A stretch of DNA of 64,000 nt, from NCBI GenBank assembly GCA_013399305.1, contig VXAI01000038.1, positions 1,625,194 to 1,689,193 of the forward strand, given 5' to 3'. The notes below the pieces were generated by a model, which worked only from the letters and a program-made list of their open reading frames with translations, had not been told where the DNA came from and made no database searches. This document shows positions 14,001 to 29,000 of the stretch, piece after piece (within the stretch, counting starts at the first letter, position 1; the number at the start of each line of letters is the position of its first letter). Made by a program: the position numbers and the translations under genes. The stretch comes from Rostratula benghalensis (taxonomy: Eukaryota; Chordata; Aves; Charadriiformes; Rostratulidae).

Positions 14001-17000
14001 AGCTACACCATCATTGTCACCTTTATCACTGCTGGGTTGTTGGTTTTTTTAAATCAGAATACTGCCACAGACCCAAATCAACTTCAAGCAGGTGGCAGGA
14101 GACAGTCCTACTCCTCCCACATCCCCTTTTGAGCAGACTGTGCTGGCTTTCAGGCATGGACAACATAAAGCAAATTGTCAGTGCCCTGTGTATTTTGTTA
14201 AGCAAATTGATTTGATGTTGTGGGGTTTTTTTTTAAACAGACACCCATAATCTGTCCCGTACCTTGTTCCTTCAGTCACTGCACACCGGTTCTCTGCACG
14301 GCTCCACCTGTATCTCCTGGAGCGCTCTCAGCTGGAGGGGACAGGCGGACAGCGGGGAAGCTGGAGCAGATGCGCGGTCTCCATCGCCGCTGGCTGCTTT
14401 GAGGAGGAGCTGTGCAAAACAGAGGGCTGCAGCACACATGTGTACATAGAACTCTAGTACATACAGCATCATGGGGCTGATTTCTTTCAGTAGAGAATAA
14501 CAATCTAAATGTGATGCAGTCAGAAAGATGCCAGTGTTAACCTGGAGAAGGAAGGAGAGGAGATGAGAATAGGGATAGCTCATAACTGAACAGAAGTGGT
14601 GGGAGGGGAACACACCCAAAAGGAATCAACGTGTTAAAACACCCGGAGTTCAGCCTGTACTTAGAATCTAACTTCCCAGCTTCTGGCCCAACAGGGGTCC
14701 TCTCTCTCCCCTGACCACAGTGGACACTTCAGAGGATTACACCTAAAGATGGAAAGCAAATCCTTTACAGTTAGGAGATTTTACTTAGCAGTGGAGAGTG
14801 CTGACCAGTCAAAAGTATTTTCAGAGCATCAATAAGGAAGATGTTTGCTCTTGGACACCTGCTGAGGTCTAGAAGTAGCTCAGCACCTTGCAAGTACTTG
14901 CTGGTTTTTATGTTCAAAATAGTCTTGGGTGTAGGTAAAAATGCATGGTGAAGCCAAAAGTTTGATTTAACTATAATTAAAAATAATACAGCTCTATCAT
15001 CAAAAGAAAATTGCTGCTGAAAATGCAGAAGCCCACGTTGTAAATGAAGGTATTCCCCTGTTTGATAAAGTCAGTAGCTACTGGTGAAATAAACCCAATC
15101 ATAGTCAAAATGACTTTGTAAACTTCTGATGCACTGATGACTGGCTCGTGTCTTGAATTGTGAGGTTTTTGCCTTGCAACAGAATGTAGCAAGCTAATAT
15201 ATATATATATAATTTGCCTGTAAATTTCTTGTAAACATGATGACTAACAGAAAGTTTAGATGTGTCCCATGTGTGACGGATTTATATCCCGTTTATACCA
15301 AGTGCCAGGCTCTGGATTCAATCGACAGGGTCTCTGTTAGAAGAAGCAGGATGCAGAACTGGTGTGCTGGGGGTGGTCACGGAGGTGCAGCGTGGTTCTG
15401 TGCACACTTATTTCACTGCTTCTTTCCAGTTCAGAAGCCTGCCCCACAGCTCGGTGTTTGCTGGCGTGCCCAGTGCTGCTGGAAGAGGTGGGTATGGCAG
15501 CAGCTATTCTGCTTGTCACAGAGCAGTGGCTTTTGTTTATTTTTGTGGCAGCAGAAGCATATGACTACAGGTACGTTGCCACAGCTGAGATGGAAACAAT
15601 TTCATTTCCTGACCATATCTCAGGTTTCTAAATAGACACAGCTGTTTGGTTTTGTTTTTTTCTTGGGGCTTAGCCTCCAACTTCAGCTAAACCCCACCAT
15701 TCTGTCTATCATTCTAATTGGAAGCACTTTTAATTGTATTCTGTAACAGCCCTGGTCCCTGCTGCTACATGGCAGATACCTTCCTATTTTCCAGAGCTGA
15801 GAAAGGGGATAGATGGTGTAAAATATTTCCCCTGATGAAATGACCCTGTGAAGACACCTGAAGGGTTTCCTCATCAGAACCCGAGATGTGATCTCCAGTT
15901 GAATGGCAGAGCTGGCTTCAATCGTGTTTGATACCAGCACTAAAACATAAACCCAAGCCCCCCTGGTTTGTTCCATGTCCTGGTGGGGCAGGGGGCTGTG
16001 CCCAGTGCACATCCCGGTGTGTGCCACACAACAGCTGTACGTGCCCAGTGCCACCTCTTCCCTGGGGAGGACGTGGCATGTGGTGCTGTCACGGGCCTTG
16101 CTGCTGTGCCGGGGCCTGCCTTCCCCTGTGCTTTTGTGGTGTCCTTTTTTTTTTTTTTAAGGATAACTGATTTAATGAGTCCCAGTAGCATCTTATATGG
16201 GATTGTTTTTACGCTCTGTATGTACTGGGTTTGTTATTGTATACGATGCATGTTACAGTAAAGGCGCTGAGATGCAATAGCTCTTGGCGCTGCGTTCCGC
16301 CGTGTGCCGCGAGCGCAAACTTCTCCTGGTGGAGTAGGATGGGCAGGCAGCGACACCGTGGTCTGGCGTTCGGGGGAGGCCTTGGACTTGAAGAGCTGTT
16401 TTTACCGCCCTTACACTCGTGTTTCACACGTTCTCAGTTAGCAGAATGAAGCGTTGGACTGCAGAGACGTGGCGATGCTGCAGGAGAGCTGGGGGCAGGC
16501 TTCAGCTCCCCGGCGGTGGGGCTGGAGGGGGGGGTCTCAGACCTTTTTCCCAGGTCAGGGACGCTGTGAGAATTCCCTGCAAACAAGGAGTGCTTACCCT
16601 GGCCGTGAATCTGACCCTCTTAGGAATAATCTGGGGAAAAGGGGTCAGGATTGTGTTAATTGCATCTTGCAGGGGTATAAAAAAGGTCCTTGCTTTTCCC
16701 TTAGCAGGTCTGTAATACAATAGCTCTCACTGTTGGCAGGGGTGCTGCAGGAACTGAATTATGGCTGGAAATTAGATATGCATAGCCTGGCCAAACGATC
16801 ATTAAGGGAGATACGGTAATCAGCTGCCAGTGTTTAAGGGCTGTAAACACCAAGAAGAGAAAGATGGTTTATTTGGGTGGTCTGCAGAGTTGTAAGTAGG
16901 AGAAAAGGTATAAAACCAAGCGGATGAAAATAGAAGTACCAAGGAAAAAGAAATCTTAATGTTGAGTGCTCTCAGCCCAGGAGACCCAATGCTCAAGTCA

Positions 17001-20000
17001 TGTAGAATGGGACTGAACATAACAAAAGAGTATATTTTAAGCTGAAAGTGAACTCAAACGCTTTAATATGTCTCTTCCACCTCGCATTTCCCTAGCCTTG
17101 TGTTTCCTTAGCGGTTTTCATGCTTGTTTTCTCAATGTGTGGTTTTTATTTGGCTTCTGAAAATGACAGCATTCGAAGAGATGTGTAGAGGTAGCACAAA
17201 CACTACTCCTATTATGAATTTCCCTTTGTTGCCATGGAGAAGTTTAAATCTATTTTAACTGATAATAACTGGAACTAAGTGCAGGAGGTAACTGTAGCTT
17301 GGAAAGGTGAGAAACCATCACCACTGATACCTGGGGTCGGCCTGGCACGGTGTGGGTTTCACAAACTGCCATCACCTCAGTGCAGTTCCTCGCAGCTCTC
17401 TCCTTGTGTTTCTTGAGCCTGGTACCTCTCCTCCTCTGGTGCCTGCTCTTCCCACAGGCTGTAAACTCCCTAAGCTCTTCTGGACATGTATTTCTGGTTA
17501 TTCCCTTCTACTTCCAATGTTTTCAAAGATGATCTAAGTGCTCTGTTTCCCGTGGCCTTCACTCCCCAGTCACTTACTATCCTTGTGTTTGCTTTGCTCT
17601 GCACTTCAAATGAGCCATGTCCCCATTAAGACAGAGGTCAGGAAAATCTGGAGACTGTAGCTAATGAATGGCTGTCCTCATTTGCATAATTGATGGTTAT
17701 ATATTTCCTCAGTGACATGGTTTGCTGAGATACTTAAATCTATTTTTGTTTTTGACTTCTCTGCCCTGCTACTCCCTGCTCTCTACGTTGAAGGTACAAT
17801 ACATGTCAATGAAAAAAAAAAAACCCAACCCCAAAGCCCAAATTTTACAAGTTCAAATTGAATGCTTTAATCCTTTAATGCATTTCTGTTCACTGGCTTA
17901 TTTACAGTGGCTCAGCTCTAAATCTTTCATGGGTATTAGAGCAAGGGGAGTCAGAGTTTATAACATCTGTATGTGCTTGGGGCTGGAGTAGAGGGGAAAA
18001 AATATATAAGAGGGAGAAGAGAAATAGATCAAAAATGAGAGTGGAAATCAGTTATTTTATATATTCCCTGGGGTTTTATATTTAATACACATCTCTTTCC
18101 CTTTACTTCTTTGTGTTATGGAGTCTAACCCTTTGGCAGAGGTGGTGTCCATGGCCTGTGTGCAGTGCCCCGTGCAGTGGGTCCGTTGGCTCATCTTGCT
18201 GGAATTGCTCTGACAGAGTCCCCTGCAATAGGAAATTTTAATAACTCTTTTATACAGCTCTCCATTCCCTGTGAGGGCAGCTCCGAGCTTCACACCTGAG
18301 CACGGAGGGAACAGAAGGACCGAGGGCCTTCTCATGAGCTTTAGAAGCTGGGCTCTTCCCATATGCCCCGTATTTTCCTGGTTTGATTTTTGTGGCAAAA
18401 GGGGGTTGGCCAAATCTGATCAGATGCCATGGGCAGCTCTTGGTGAGGGTAATGAAAGGTCCTGAGAACCCTGAAGAAAGCAATGCCATGGATTGTGCAA
18501 AATTATGTAACCTCTGCTATGAGAAGAGGAGGGTAACAGAGAACAGAAAGGTGAGGGGTGCTGCTGCTTGGGGAGCAGCAAGCGTGTCCCCTTGGCTGGG
18601 CAGGCAGGGCACTCTGGGACATCAGCCACCTTCCCTTGGCACCCAAGGGGCTCTGACTGGGATCTGCTCACTGCACCCCTGATCCAGAGGGAATCCTCCT
18701 GCCAGCCCCGAGGATTTGGCTGTGCGTGACCTCCTTTCCCTCAGGATACATACTTCAAGGCACCAGTGATGACACTTGGAAGGGAACTGAAATGGTTTCT
18801 CAGCATGAAGTTTGGTGCAAGACTCACAATGAGGGTCATGCAGAAACTGTGAGTAGAATCTATGGAGTGTCTGATGAGATGGGCCCTCACCACATGGCTT
18901 ACTGCACTACAAGAAGAAATTCCTGGGTCCTAAAGAATATTTTAGTTTTATATAAAACTGGTCTTGTGGTTCCTTCTATGGCTTACTTTTTAGCAAGTTT
19001 AATTATGAAATTCCTGAAAATCCTTACTTACACCTCAAATGTTTACACTTCAAACATAATTCCTCTGATTTTTCAGCAAGAATATATTGTAAACTATATA
19101 ATGTCCTATGGTGGTGGCCCAGAACGTTGCAGTTGGAAGCTGGCTAAAAATTCATAGCTGTCTTTTTTAGTAGTTTGGAAAAAATCTCCAAAGCCGGGAC
19201 TTTGTTCGTTAGTGCCCCCGAGAAAAGCATTTGGCTCAAATCTAGCAGCCCTCTGCCTTCTTCCTGCATTTCCTTTCCTTTGCTCAGACGTACTATTTTG
19301 ATTTAACCGTAAAGCCGTGAAGACCTTTGCAAAAGGGAAGGAGCTGGGTCACGTCGGGTCGGCTGTCAGGTGTGTGGCACGGCGAGGTCTGTGCCGGTGA
19401 ATGAATGCGGAGCAGCGACCCGAGGCAAACCTGCCGTGCCAGCCCCTCTGCTGGGGAGCGGAGCTGTAAGGAACCCCCGGCTCCGGGCGCGGCCCCTCCG
19501 CGGTGCTCCACCGCCCCCTGCTGCCCGAGCGCCGCCTCTGCCGCCGGGCTCCGCCGGGGATGGGGCAGGCAGTGCTGAGGGAACACCGCCCGGCCCCGCT
19601 CCCGGGCAGGTATTTACACCCCGCGGGCTGTTTCTGAAGGAAGAGCTCTGTAAGATCACCTGATCCCCAATAAGAATTCAATTAAGATTTTATTAAAACC
19701 CTTGCAGAAAGCTGCGTCAGGAAGAGCCCCCCCTAAAAAAAACCCCAAACAGCCGAGCACAGCAAGTTTGTGCTGCGAGCTGCGTTGTGATGCGCTGTTC
19801 AGCGTCTGTGGCTTTCCTCCCTTCATCTCCAGCCAAGCCACTGTCTCCAACTGTCTCAGACGATTGCCGAGGCTCCTAAAGGCCCCGTACATAAGAGGCT
19901 CCGAGGAGAGTTCATGCAACTTTTCTCTCACCACTGGTTTCTCCCTCAGCGTTGTCTCCATCTCTCTCAAAATCCAAAGGCATCTTAATGTCTTTCTGTC

Positions 20001-23000
20001 AGCAACAGGAATAAGTGCTTTAACATGAGTATCTCCTGTCTGGGGATTTTCTGCCATCCTGGCTGTCCAGAGTCAGCTCTTCTATCGTATGTTTGCCTCT
20101 TCTCAAAGAGTCCTTTGCCTGATTTGACTTTATCTGCTTTACAAAATTGCAGGGCTGGGCGGTGGCTGTAAGGTACTTTGTTTCCAGGCACAGAAGTTTT
20201 TAAATTCAGAGTTAAGAAGTGAGAGTCAGGACTGGGTTAATACTCATCCACGTGTACCCACAGACAGGGACCTTTTACTCCTTTTCCAGTAAAAATGCTA
20301 GCCCTGGGTAAGCTGAAAGGCATGAGCACCACGTGGGATGGCTGCTTCCATCGCCAGGACACACAGACTTTTGTTTGCCTGTTAGTCCAGGCATAATCTG
20401 GAAAAAGCACACGCTGTGGAGGAGTAGGTGATTAATGCCTGTGAAATCCTGGCCCAGGGAAGAGCCAGCCCTGCCAGACGTGATAATGTTGTCCTCTGAC
20501 AAATGGTCTAACTTGGCCTCCTTCAGATAACGGTGTAGTTTTGTGCCTTAGCTTCAGATATTGATCCCACCAGGGAAGGGTTCCCGGTCGTACAGCCATC
20601 CATCCCACCTCCTCACTGCTCGGCTGTCAGAGGGAGCCGAAGTGGTTTGGCTGTACTTCTTCCTTTCGCTGGCACTTGTGCATAAGCTAACAATTGCAAA
20701 TATGCATTTCCATTTATCTCGTGCCTTTCAGCTGGGAGTCTTAAGTGCTTTACCCCTATGAACCAAGTGCTGCGACACAACAGCGAGATATCAGGGTGTA
20801 TGTAGGATCACCCAGGCGGCGCGTTGCTGTAACACAGCTGGTTCTTGTAAGGTGGCAGATACTTAGCAGAATTCAAGAACACCTAAACAGAAAGTTTGGA
20901 CCAGCTGTTTTCAAACTTACACGAGTTGTCAATCCATAAAGTAGTCTGCTAGAGGCGTGGGCCCCAATACAGGGGACTTGGGTACCGTGATGACAGGCTT
21001 GCTATTCTGAGGTGCACACACTCCATCACCTTCAGCAATGTGTCTAGCAGAAGCCCTCAGCCTCTTATCCCGGCCAACGTGACTCCCTGCCCCTGCAGTG
21101 GCCCTGTTAGAACTGTATTTTGAGCCAGGCTGTCTACTCCATCAACTGGATCTGCCTTTTTGTACAATGTTGAGCCTTTATTTTTAAAGAAACCCACTTC
21201 AAATAGTACCAGCAGCTCCAGGTTCTCAAGACTGGCTCCCTGGGGCCCTCTGGCCATCCTGAGGATGGGAGCAACCGCAGCTGCAGGTGAAGGGCAAGGC
21301 TCAGCTGGCAGAGCTCTCCTGGGAGCTGCTCTATGGCAGAACTAACCTCGTGTTCACGTAAAGCCAGGCAGTAAAGGTGCTCAGGTACTGCTGTCGTCTA
21401 AACACTTGTGTTATCCTACGTCAGCTTTTGAAGGCATCTGCGTTCGTGCTTCATCCCAAAAGCCTGTGGGGACAGCAGCACAGTAGAACCACGTTAGCTC
21501 AGTTCTTAAGCACGCTTTTCTTAAATGAAGCACATCCTCAGACATGCCCACGGTGCTGACTTGCTGCCTGGCATGGCTCTTGTATTATCGGTCACGTCAG
21601 GTCAACTGTAAAACACTAGAAAAATGAAACTTCTTCTGGGAGCAACTGAATTCCAGTAATTTCCAAGTCATGTGATTGGTTTCTGGAGCTGAGGTCCTGT
21701 TTCCAGGGTCCAACACCCTTACATGTCAGTTGTGCAGGGCTGGGCACTAAAGATGGGTAACGTTCACCCGTGTTTTGGTGGACACATCTAAAAGGGATTC
21801 ATCTTTAGAGATGAGGCACTCCTTAAGTGTGCGGTCCTCTCCACTGATGGAAAGAAGGACTGGGGAAGTAGCTCATAGAGAGACCTCTACACTGCAGCTT
21901 TACAGAACTCCTGAAACAGTCTGACCTATGACTCTGTAACTTCCTGAGGGAGGATGCTGAGCTCATGGGCCATTTAAATGAGCCAAAACCCATTCTTAAA
22001 AGTAGCCTTCTACATTTTAATATGGTATTTACCACTTATGCAGCAACCCCAAATCCCGATTTTTGCCTAAGCAGTATTTCATGCCTAAATGAGATGATGC
22101 TTAAATCCCACAGCTGGTATTTTCTGTCTATCCGTATGTAACACAACCACCACCCAGCTAACGAGCCTGCCGGGAGGAATTTGGAAAAAGGGTGCTCGCA
22201 GGCCACACTTAAAATGTGTTGGCAGAACGGTGCACATGGGCAGTTCTCATAGCCCACAGTTTAATTTCAGCTGTAACCACTACTGCTATTAGATTCTCAT
22301 TACGTGCTGGTGTTTGCATGTGTGTGGAACAGAGGCTGTACCATTTAATTATGTCTACAGCAGTGGAAAAGTCCCATCACATCTATCACTACCAGCCTAA
22401 TTTGAAACCCTCTTTGCTGAAGAGCAGGTAATCCCACCCTTGCTCCTCCTGCTTTTAGGAAGGCAGGAAACCATGGAGTTGTTTTAAGAGCATTTCAACT
22501 TGCAACATAAAAGCTTGAGAGCGGAATCTGCCCTGAAAACAAAAAATGATGGAGTGATGATGCAAACTGAACTGTACCACTGCATCTTTTAACTTGTGGG
22601 AGACTGAACTGAAGACGAAGGTGAAGGCTGTACGTGGCGCAGAGTAGCAAAGAGCTGCTGAGTTGCCTGACTCACTGCTGGCTTCGTGCATTTGAAAAAT
22701 CAATGTTCAGAACACCTGAGCAATAAATACACGGTGCCTTTAATATCTTGTCTGCTCAGGTGGCAGCCTGCTCCCTGCACTCCCCAGTCATTTATAAGCC
22801 AAAACCTCCAGAATTCCTTCTCTGGCTTTAAGGAACTCAGCCTGTCCTCACACCTCAGCTCTTCTTCTACTTCTGCTGTGAGGAAATGCTGGTTGCAAAG
22901 GCCCCTGCTGCCCCTTGCCCCAAACTGCAGTCCCTCCCTGTCCCTGGGAAATAATTTGAGTTTAAACTAACCGTACAAAAAGAAAGCATTTCCGTGATCC

Positions 23001-26000
23001 GGCTTGCAAGGTGGGCAGTCAGCAGTGTGACAGAGGGGCAGCAGGCTGGGGCTGAGAGCACAACATGGAAGATTTTAAGTAGTTCTGTCACCAAAGTGAG
23101 TATATTGTGTACGTACACCCTCGTCCTGGGAGCCAACAACTCCAGTAGCTATTATGCTGATTAGCTGTTCTTTCCAGCGTTATATACGTGTAGGCACTGC
23201 CTGCAAAGCCATCAGCAAGGTTTAAATTTGTACTCTAGAGACTCACCTGGAACAAATGTCAAGAACATGGTGACTGTAAAGGAGGGTGGAACGGGAGCTG
23301 TGCCTTGCAAGGTGCAATTCCAGGAGACAGCCCGTCACAGAGGCAGTTCATTGTTAACGTCAGCTAATTAAAAGCTTTTTTTTTTTTTTTTTTCCCTTTT
23401 AGCGTGGAAACGGTGAATGATGGGCAGTTTCACAGTGTGGAACTTGTGATGCTGAATCAAACTCTGAACTTGGTGGTGGACAAGGGTGCTCCCAAGAGTC
23501 TAGGAAAACTCCAGAAACAGTCTTCTGCCAGCCTCAACACTCCCCTCTACATTGGAGGTATAGTGAGTTGCTCTGGTCTTTCGAGATTTTAACAAGTCTT
23601 CTCAGAAACAAATCACCTTCCATCCTCTGGAGAAGACTCTCCAGGTGGCAGGTAAACTAGCAGTCTGCCTTTCCCCTCTGCCAGAGGTTGCTTCCCTGGA
23701 CAGAGAGCCCAGAAACCACACCTCTGCTGTTTTGCTTCGTACTCCACTGTTCAGTAGCAGCCTGCTGCAGGGCCAGCACGAGCTCGCACACCGGACTGGG
23801 GACGGTAACCTCAGCAGGCAGTGTCTGTGTTACACCGCCCTGCTGAGAGCACTTTGTTATTTCTAAAGCCTTCGGAACTGGCTGGTACCAGGATGTAGTG
23901 GTTGAAGAATACAAAGGAAATATCACGAGCAGTCACTGCAAAAAGGCAAATCAATAGTCAGGTTTAACTATACCATAAATGAGCTTTATTTCTGAAGGAA
24001 ACTTTATAGAGGTCTAAAATTTGGAATGGAAAAAAGATTAAAACTTCCAAGCCATATTAACACCAAGCTGACTAAGAACTTCTTGGCTAATAGTTGTCTC
24101 ATTAGAAACTGAAGCCAGAGCTTCAGAACTACAAAGATATAAGAACTGACCAAACTTTAGTTAAGAAGTTGATTTTTTCCCATTCAGTACTGGATTCTGG
24201 GACGAGGAGGCGCCAAGTGGGGTGGGGAACAGATGCCCAGAATAATGAGTATCCCACTGATTAAGTGTCTGGGTATGAGAGACAGAATGAAGGCTGTGCT
24301 CTGTCTGATTGATTTGTTTCTGCCAGAACTCCCCCAGCCCTATTCTCAACTGAATGTTGAAATCCTTCCCTTTTGGTGACATGGAGTTCTTGAAGTTTTA
24401 GTCTAAATACAAAAGTCAGCAGAACAGTAATAGACACAGGAAGTTTTTTGGCTTTTTCTAACCAGATCATTGAAGCCAATAGTAGAAATTCTTACCAATT
24501 CCACTTGGTGCTGGTCAAGCCTTTTGTAAATAATTCCCTTTAAAAGCACTTTTCTAGAAGAACCCTGAATATTGCCCTTGTAAATCAGCAAACTGGCATA
24601 TCTTGCTTTATACAGAGCTGAACTTTTATAATTGGCTCCTGCTAAGAATGTTACAGGCTATTAAAGACCATTTATGCATCAAAGATAATCTGCTGGTGAG
24701 GCCATCACAATTTCTCCCTCTAGCACAGCATAAAAGATACTAGTCCCACAGTGATTTATCCACAGGGAACTTGGGAAGTGATCACATGGAAGTTTTGTTA
24801 ATGTGGATTCTCACTAATTCTCAAAAGGTACCTACAGAAATGCATTCACAGGACAAATCTGAGACCTGAATGAAGGACTGTTGGGTATCAGAAGCCATGG
24901 GCTCAGTGGAGACTTTTTTTATTGCCCATTAAAATTCTTGCTTCTTTCTAAACCCTTGCTGTTCTGCATGTGCCACCTTTCTGCATGTAGCATTCCCATG
25001 GATGCCAGCTGCCCTTCCTCTTCAGGCTGTTTAGTTGAAGTAATTGATTAAATTACCTCAGAGCAATTGTTTCAAACCTCCACTAAGATTTAAGACAGAC
25101 CTGAGCCTTCATGTGCCCAGAATTTTGTCCGTCTCTCCAAATACAACACCTGGTCTCACAACTTTCCTCCTTAATGCATGGTTAAGCAAAGGTGTTGGGT
25201 TTGGTTTATGACCATCTTTAACAGTGGTATCATTGTTTAATGGTAGCAAATTCAGAGGCTGTACACAGCTGAAAATGGAAGCACTTGCCTGTGCTAATGC
25301 AGCTGCACAGCCCGAGCGGATGTCGGTGGGGAGGGTGTACCACAGCATCCCAAAGAATCTGCTGGCCATCTGAGTGCGTGATCTCTTCCAAGTGCTTGAA
25401 CAAGGTGGAGGGTGCTCACCACAAAGACTTGGCCTGGTCTCCTGAAGTGCTCTTCCCTGCTCTGGTTTTGATGGGCTGCTCTCTTACCACTCCCCCATCC
25501 AAACGCTGGGGGGCTCTGACAAAAGAAACGTTAGCAGTTATAATTTATGTACCATCATTGTAACTGTGGGTAAACCTTCTCCTTTTGTTTTTATCTGAAG
25601 GGATCCCGACCTCTACTGGATTATCTTCGCTGCGCCAGGGTGCAGATAAGACACCAAATGGTTTTCATGGATGTATTCACGATGTCCGCATCAATAATGA
25701 GCTGCAGGATTTCAAGGATTTACCACAGCAGTCACTAGGAGTCCTTCCTGGCTGTAAATCCTGTAACATCTGCAAGCACGGTATTTGCCGGTCCCTAGAG
25801 AAAACAAGTGTGATTTGTGAATGTCACCCAGGCTGGACGGGCCCCCTGTGTGACCAGGAAATTGGAGACCCGTGTCTTAACCACAAGTAAGCTCAAGCAA
25901 ACGCTGATGGGGAGGGTGGAAGCTTTAGGGCTAATGCATATTTCACATTTCATCTTGTAAACCACATCTGACTATTTTGGGAAGGGTTTGCTGGGTTCCC

Positions 26001-29000
26001 ACATGAAATTATTGACAGTTGCGAGTCGGCGTCCATGGCAACTCTCAATTTCCACTCCTTGTTCTGATGCTGCTCTCTCCAAACGAGCCATTTGTCCTGG
26101 AGGAGCTCAGGTGCTGACACTGCGGGTGGGTTGTACTTTCTGCACTTACCTGCACGTGGGATCACAAACTCCTGCTAACGGGTATGGGGTTATCTCTGAG
26201 GGGGTGAGTGCCTGCACTCGGCCAGCACGGAGCTACCTGTCAGCGGGAGGAATGTGTTTTGGGGATGTGCTCACAGCAGCACTGGGCCCAGTATTCAGGC
26301 TAACCTCCTGAAGGCTGTTATGCACTCCAGTGTGAAGAGTTTTAAATTTCCCAAGAGCTGACTTAAATAGGACACTCCAAAACAGCCCTTCAAAGTGCGA
26401 GTTTAAAGGGTAGCGTGGCGTTGCATGCGAAGGGAGCATGAGTGTAAAGCATTCACAGTTCAAAGGCTCGATAACCACATCTCCACCAGAAAGGCTGGAT
26501 GAATGGCTTACTTATGGCAAGTAGGCAAGGAAGCAGTCCAGCCAGAGCAGCAGCCTGCATAGCTCAGTGCTGTCTCATAAGCAGATGGAAGTACTTTTGT
26601 TTTAGAAGCTACTTTGGTTGCAGTGTCCGTGGAAGGGGCTTTCCACCAGCACTTACTTTTGACAGGTAAATTGACACAGTGAAAAATCGCTCTCTTAAGG
26701 GTAGAAATTTTACTTGGCAGAGGTACCATTTTAAACTTGCTTCTGAGTTTAATTCTGCAAAGTACTGAACCCTGGAAGGTGTTGAGAAGCACCTGACAGT
26801 TTACAGACCAAAGCCACATAGACCCAAGTGAAGAAACACTCAGAGGCCCAAATGCTTCCTTGCATTTCCAACATCAACATGAAACTGTTGTGGTTGGACA
26901 GAGGAAAATAGGGGAGTTCCAGATGTTTATGTGATGAGGGATTGTTTCTCTCAGCATCTGGAGAGGGTGATGCAATCATGACCATAGCCTCTTTGCTAAG
27001 GAAAGTAGTTGTGCGTATTTTTAACGCTCCCATACCATCCTACCTTTCATTAAATCACTTCAGCCCTCTGGAGTTGTCTCCTTAAAGCCAAGCCCTTTGT
27101 GTCCAGGGGAGTAGTGTCCTGCTGGCAGGGGTCTGCCTCAACACTCACAGATTAGTCTGAGTGAAGGTAGTTAATGGCACAGTTGCTACCTAAGCACATC
27201 TTTAGTTAGTGGGGCAGAAAATACTGATTTGTATAGGCTGTGACTCCCTTTATTACAGTATTTAGCACATCTTGACCTGAATAAAAAGCTTTTTAGTTCA
27301 AAGCTTAAAAATTAAATGTTTAAGATTTCAACACAAATTTTAAGGTACCGGAAAGAAAATAAAAATAAGAGAAAGACACGGGTTTATGTCAAGTAAGACC
27401 CGATACAGCAAAGGTTTATAAGCCCTGAGCAGCTTATCCTTGGCTGGACAGTTGTTGCTTTCTTCCCTGTCCTCAGCCCATTCCAAGTCTACCCCTGCCC
27501 CAGGAGTGGGGATGGTGTCAGGGAATCTCTTAAGGATCAACACCCCTCCCTGTGGTATTCCTCAGAAATACCAAAGCTCGCTGCAGACCACATGAGCCTG
27601 GGAACCCTTCAGCTACAGCTGCCCGTGGATATGTCTGTGTGTAGTTTTTCCACAAGCACCTTCATTTATCACGCTGTTTTTCATCACCTGATATTATTTG
27701 TAGAGTAATTCTGCAAAGGAAGCCTGGGCATGCAGCTTGGTTGTTGGCACTTGGTTCTACTTGCTGATGCTGTAAATGTGAGCTGCCTTGTGTGGATGCC
27801 AAGCATTGGTCTGTGCTCGCAGAGGAGCCTAATGTTTCTCAAAGAGATCACTTAGGATCACTAATTCTAAATGTATTCTCTGAACGTTATCCAGTATTCA
27901 CTGAAAACTCACAGCTTTTTCAGAGTCTTTTGACATTGAACTGCTGGTTTTGGACTAGTACCCTGGAATTAAACTGGCAGAAATGCCAAAACCAAACATC
28001 CCCAGGAAAAAGAACTTTCATGTCTAACACAGGCCAGCTCTAAATGCTTCTCTTTCTCCAGGTGTCTGCATGGTAAGTGCATGGTGGCCAATGTTGCTTA
28101 CACCTGTAAGTGCATGGAGGGCTACACAGGCATGTACTGTGACAAGAAGAACAATTCCTCAAATCCCTGCAGGATTTTGAAATGCAACCACGGGCAGTGT
28201 AAAATTTCCGAGCATGGGGAACCCTACTGCGAATGCGATCCTAACTATAGCGGAGAACACTGTGACAGAGGTACGCTTGGCTGCAGGGCCCAGGACGCGG
28301 CTCTGCTGCATTTTTGGTTTATATCCTTCTTTTTACCTCTTTTCCACGTGACTCATATTTGGGGGTAAAAGACAAATAGTAGAACGTGAAGCCAAGTCAG
28401 CCTCTGCAGAGCAACGCAGGGAGGAGAAAAGAACCGTGCAGCAGCTAGGTAGTTTAGTAACTTCCCAAATGTATGGGAAGGGGCACATCTCTAGCAAAGG
28501 GTTTTATTCTGTGTCTCTGACATCCTCAAGGTTTGCTGCTCCCAGGATTCTGGTGGGATGTTGAAAAGAGAGGTTGTTGTGAGGTTTACCCTCAGCAAAT
28601 AGTGATCAGTTAATTGCGGTGCTGGGAAAGAAGCTCTTGCCCTGCACACCAAGAGCTTTTGTAGATGACATGAGCAGGAACTGGGAGGCCAGAGGCATTG
28701 CTCATCTGAACCAGCAGTAAAGATTCTCATCTCACTCCCCCTGATGGGGCTGGGCAGGTTTCTTGGGGAATCCCAGAGATCACACTGGACATTCCTACCA
28801 GGGCTGGGGCCCAACTCCTCTGCCCTGACCTGAAAAGACTCACTGGAGACTCAGTGAGTTGTGATCTTCATCCCTTCTGCCTTTTTTATTCCTGCACAGA
28901 AGGAAGGAGCTGGCTTGTATTATCGTTATTAAGGTTGTGCCTTTCCTGTGAATGAACCACAGACTTTCCAAATTATCCACACACAGAGGCTGCTGTAAAG

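Larger units (their letters stand above)
7574..23402 (+). other. Large SLIT3 intron (15.8 kb)
   Basis: No coding exon is supported here. It contains a GGA tract (10016-10034), a 39-bp minisatellite (10972-11127), a CR1 3' end (12075-12325), an (AT)n tract (15197-15211), a CpG-rich patch with a CTCF-like motif (19340-19630), and a possible ancient interspersed-repeat remnant near 20.70-20.83 kb. The rest shows no recognisable structure. Confidence 0.75.
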
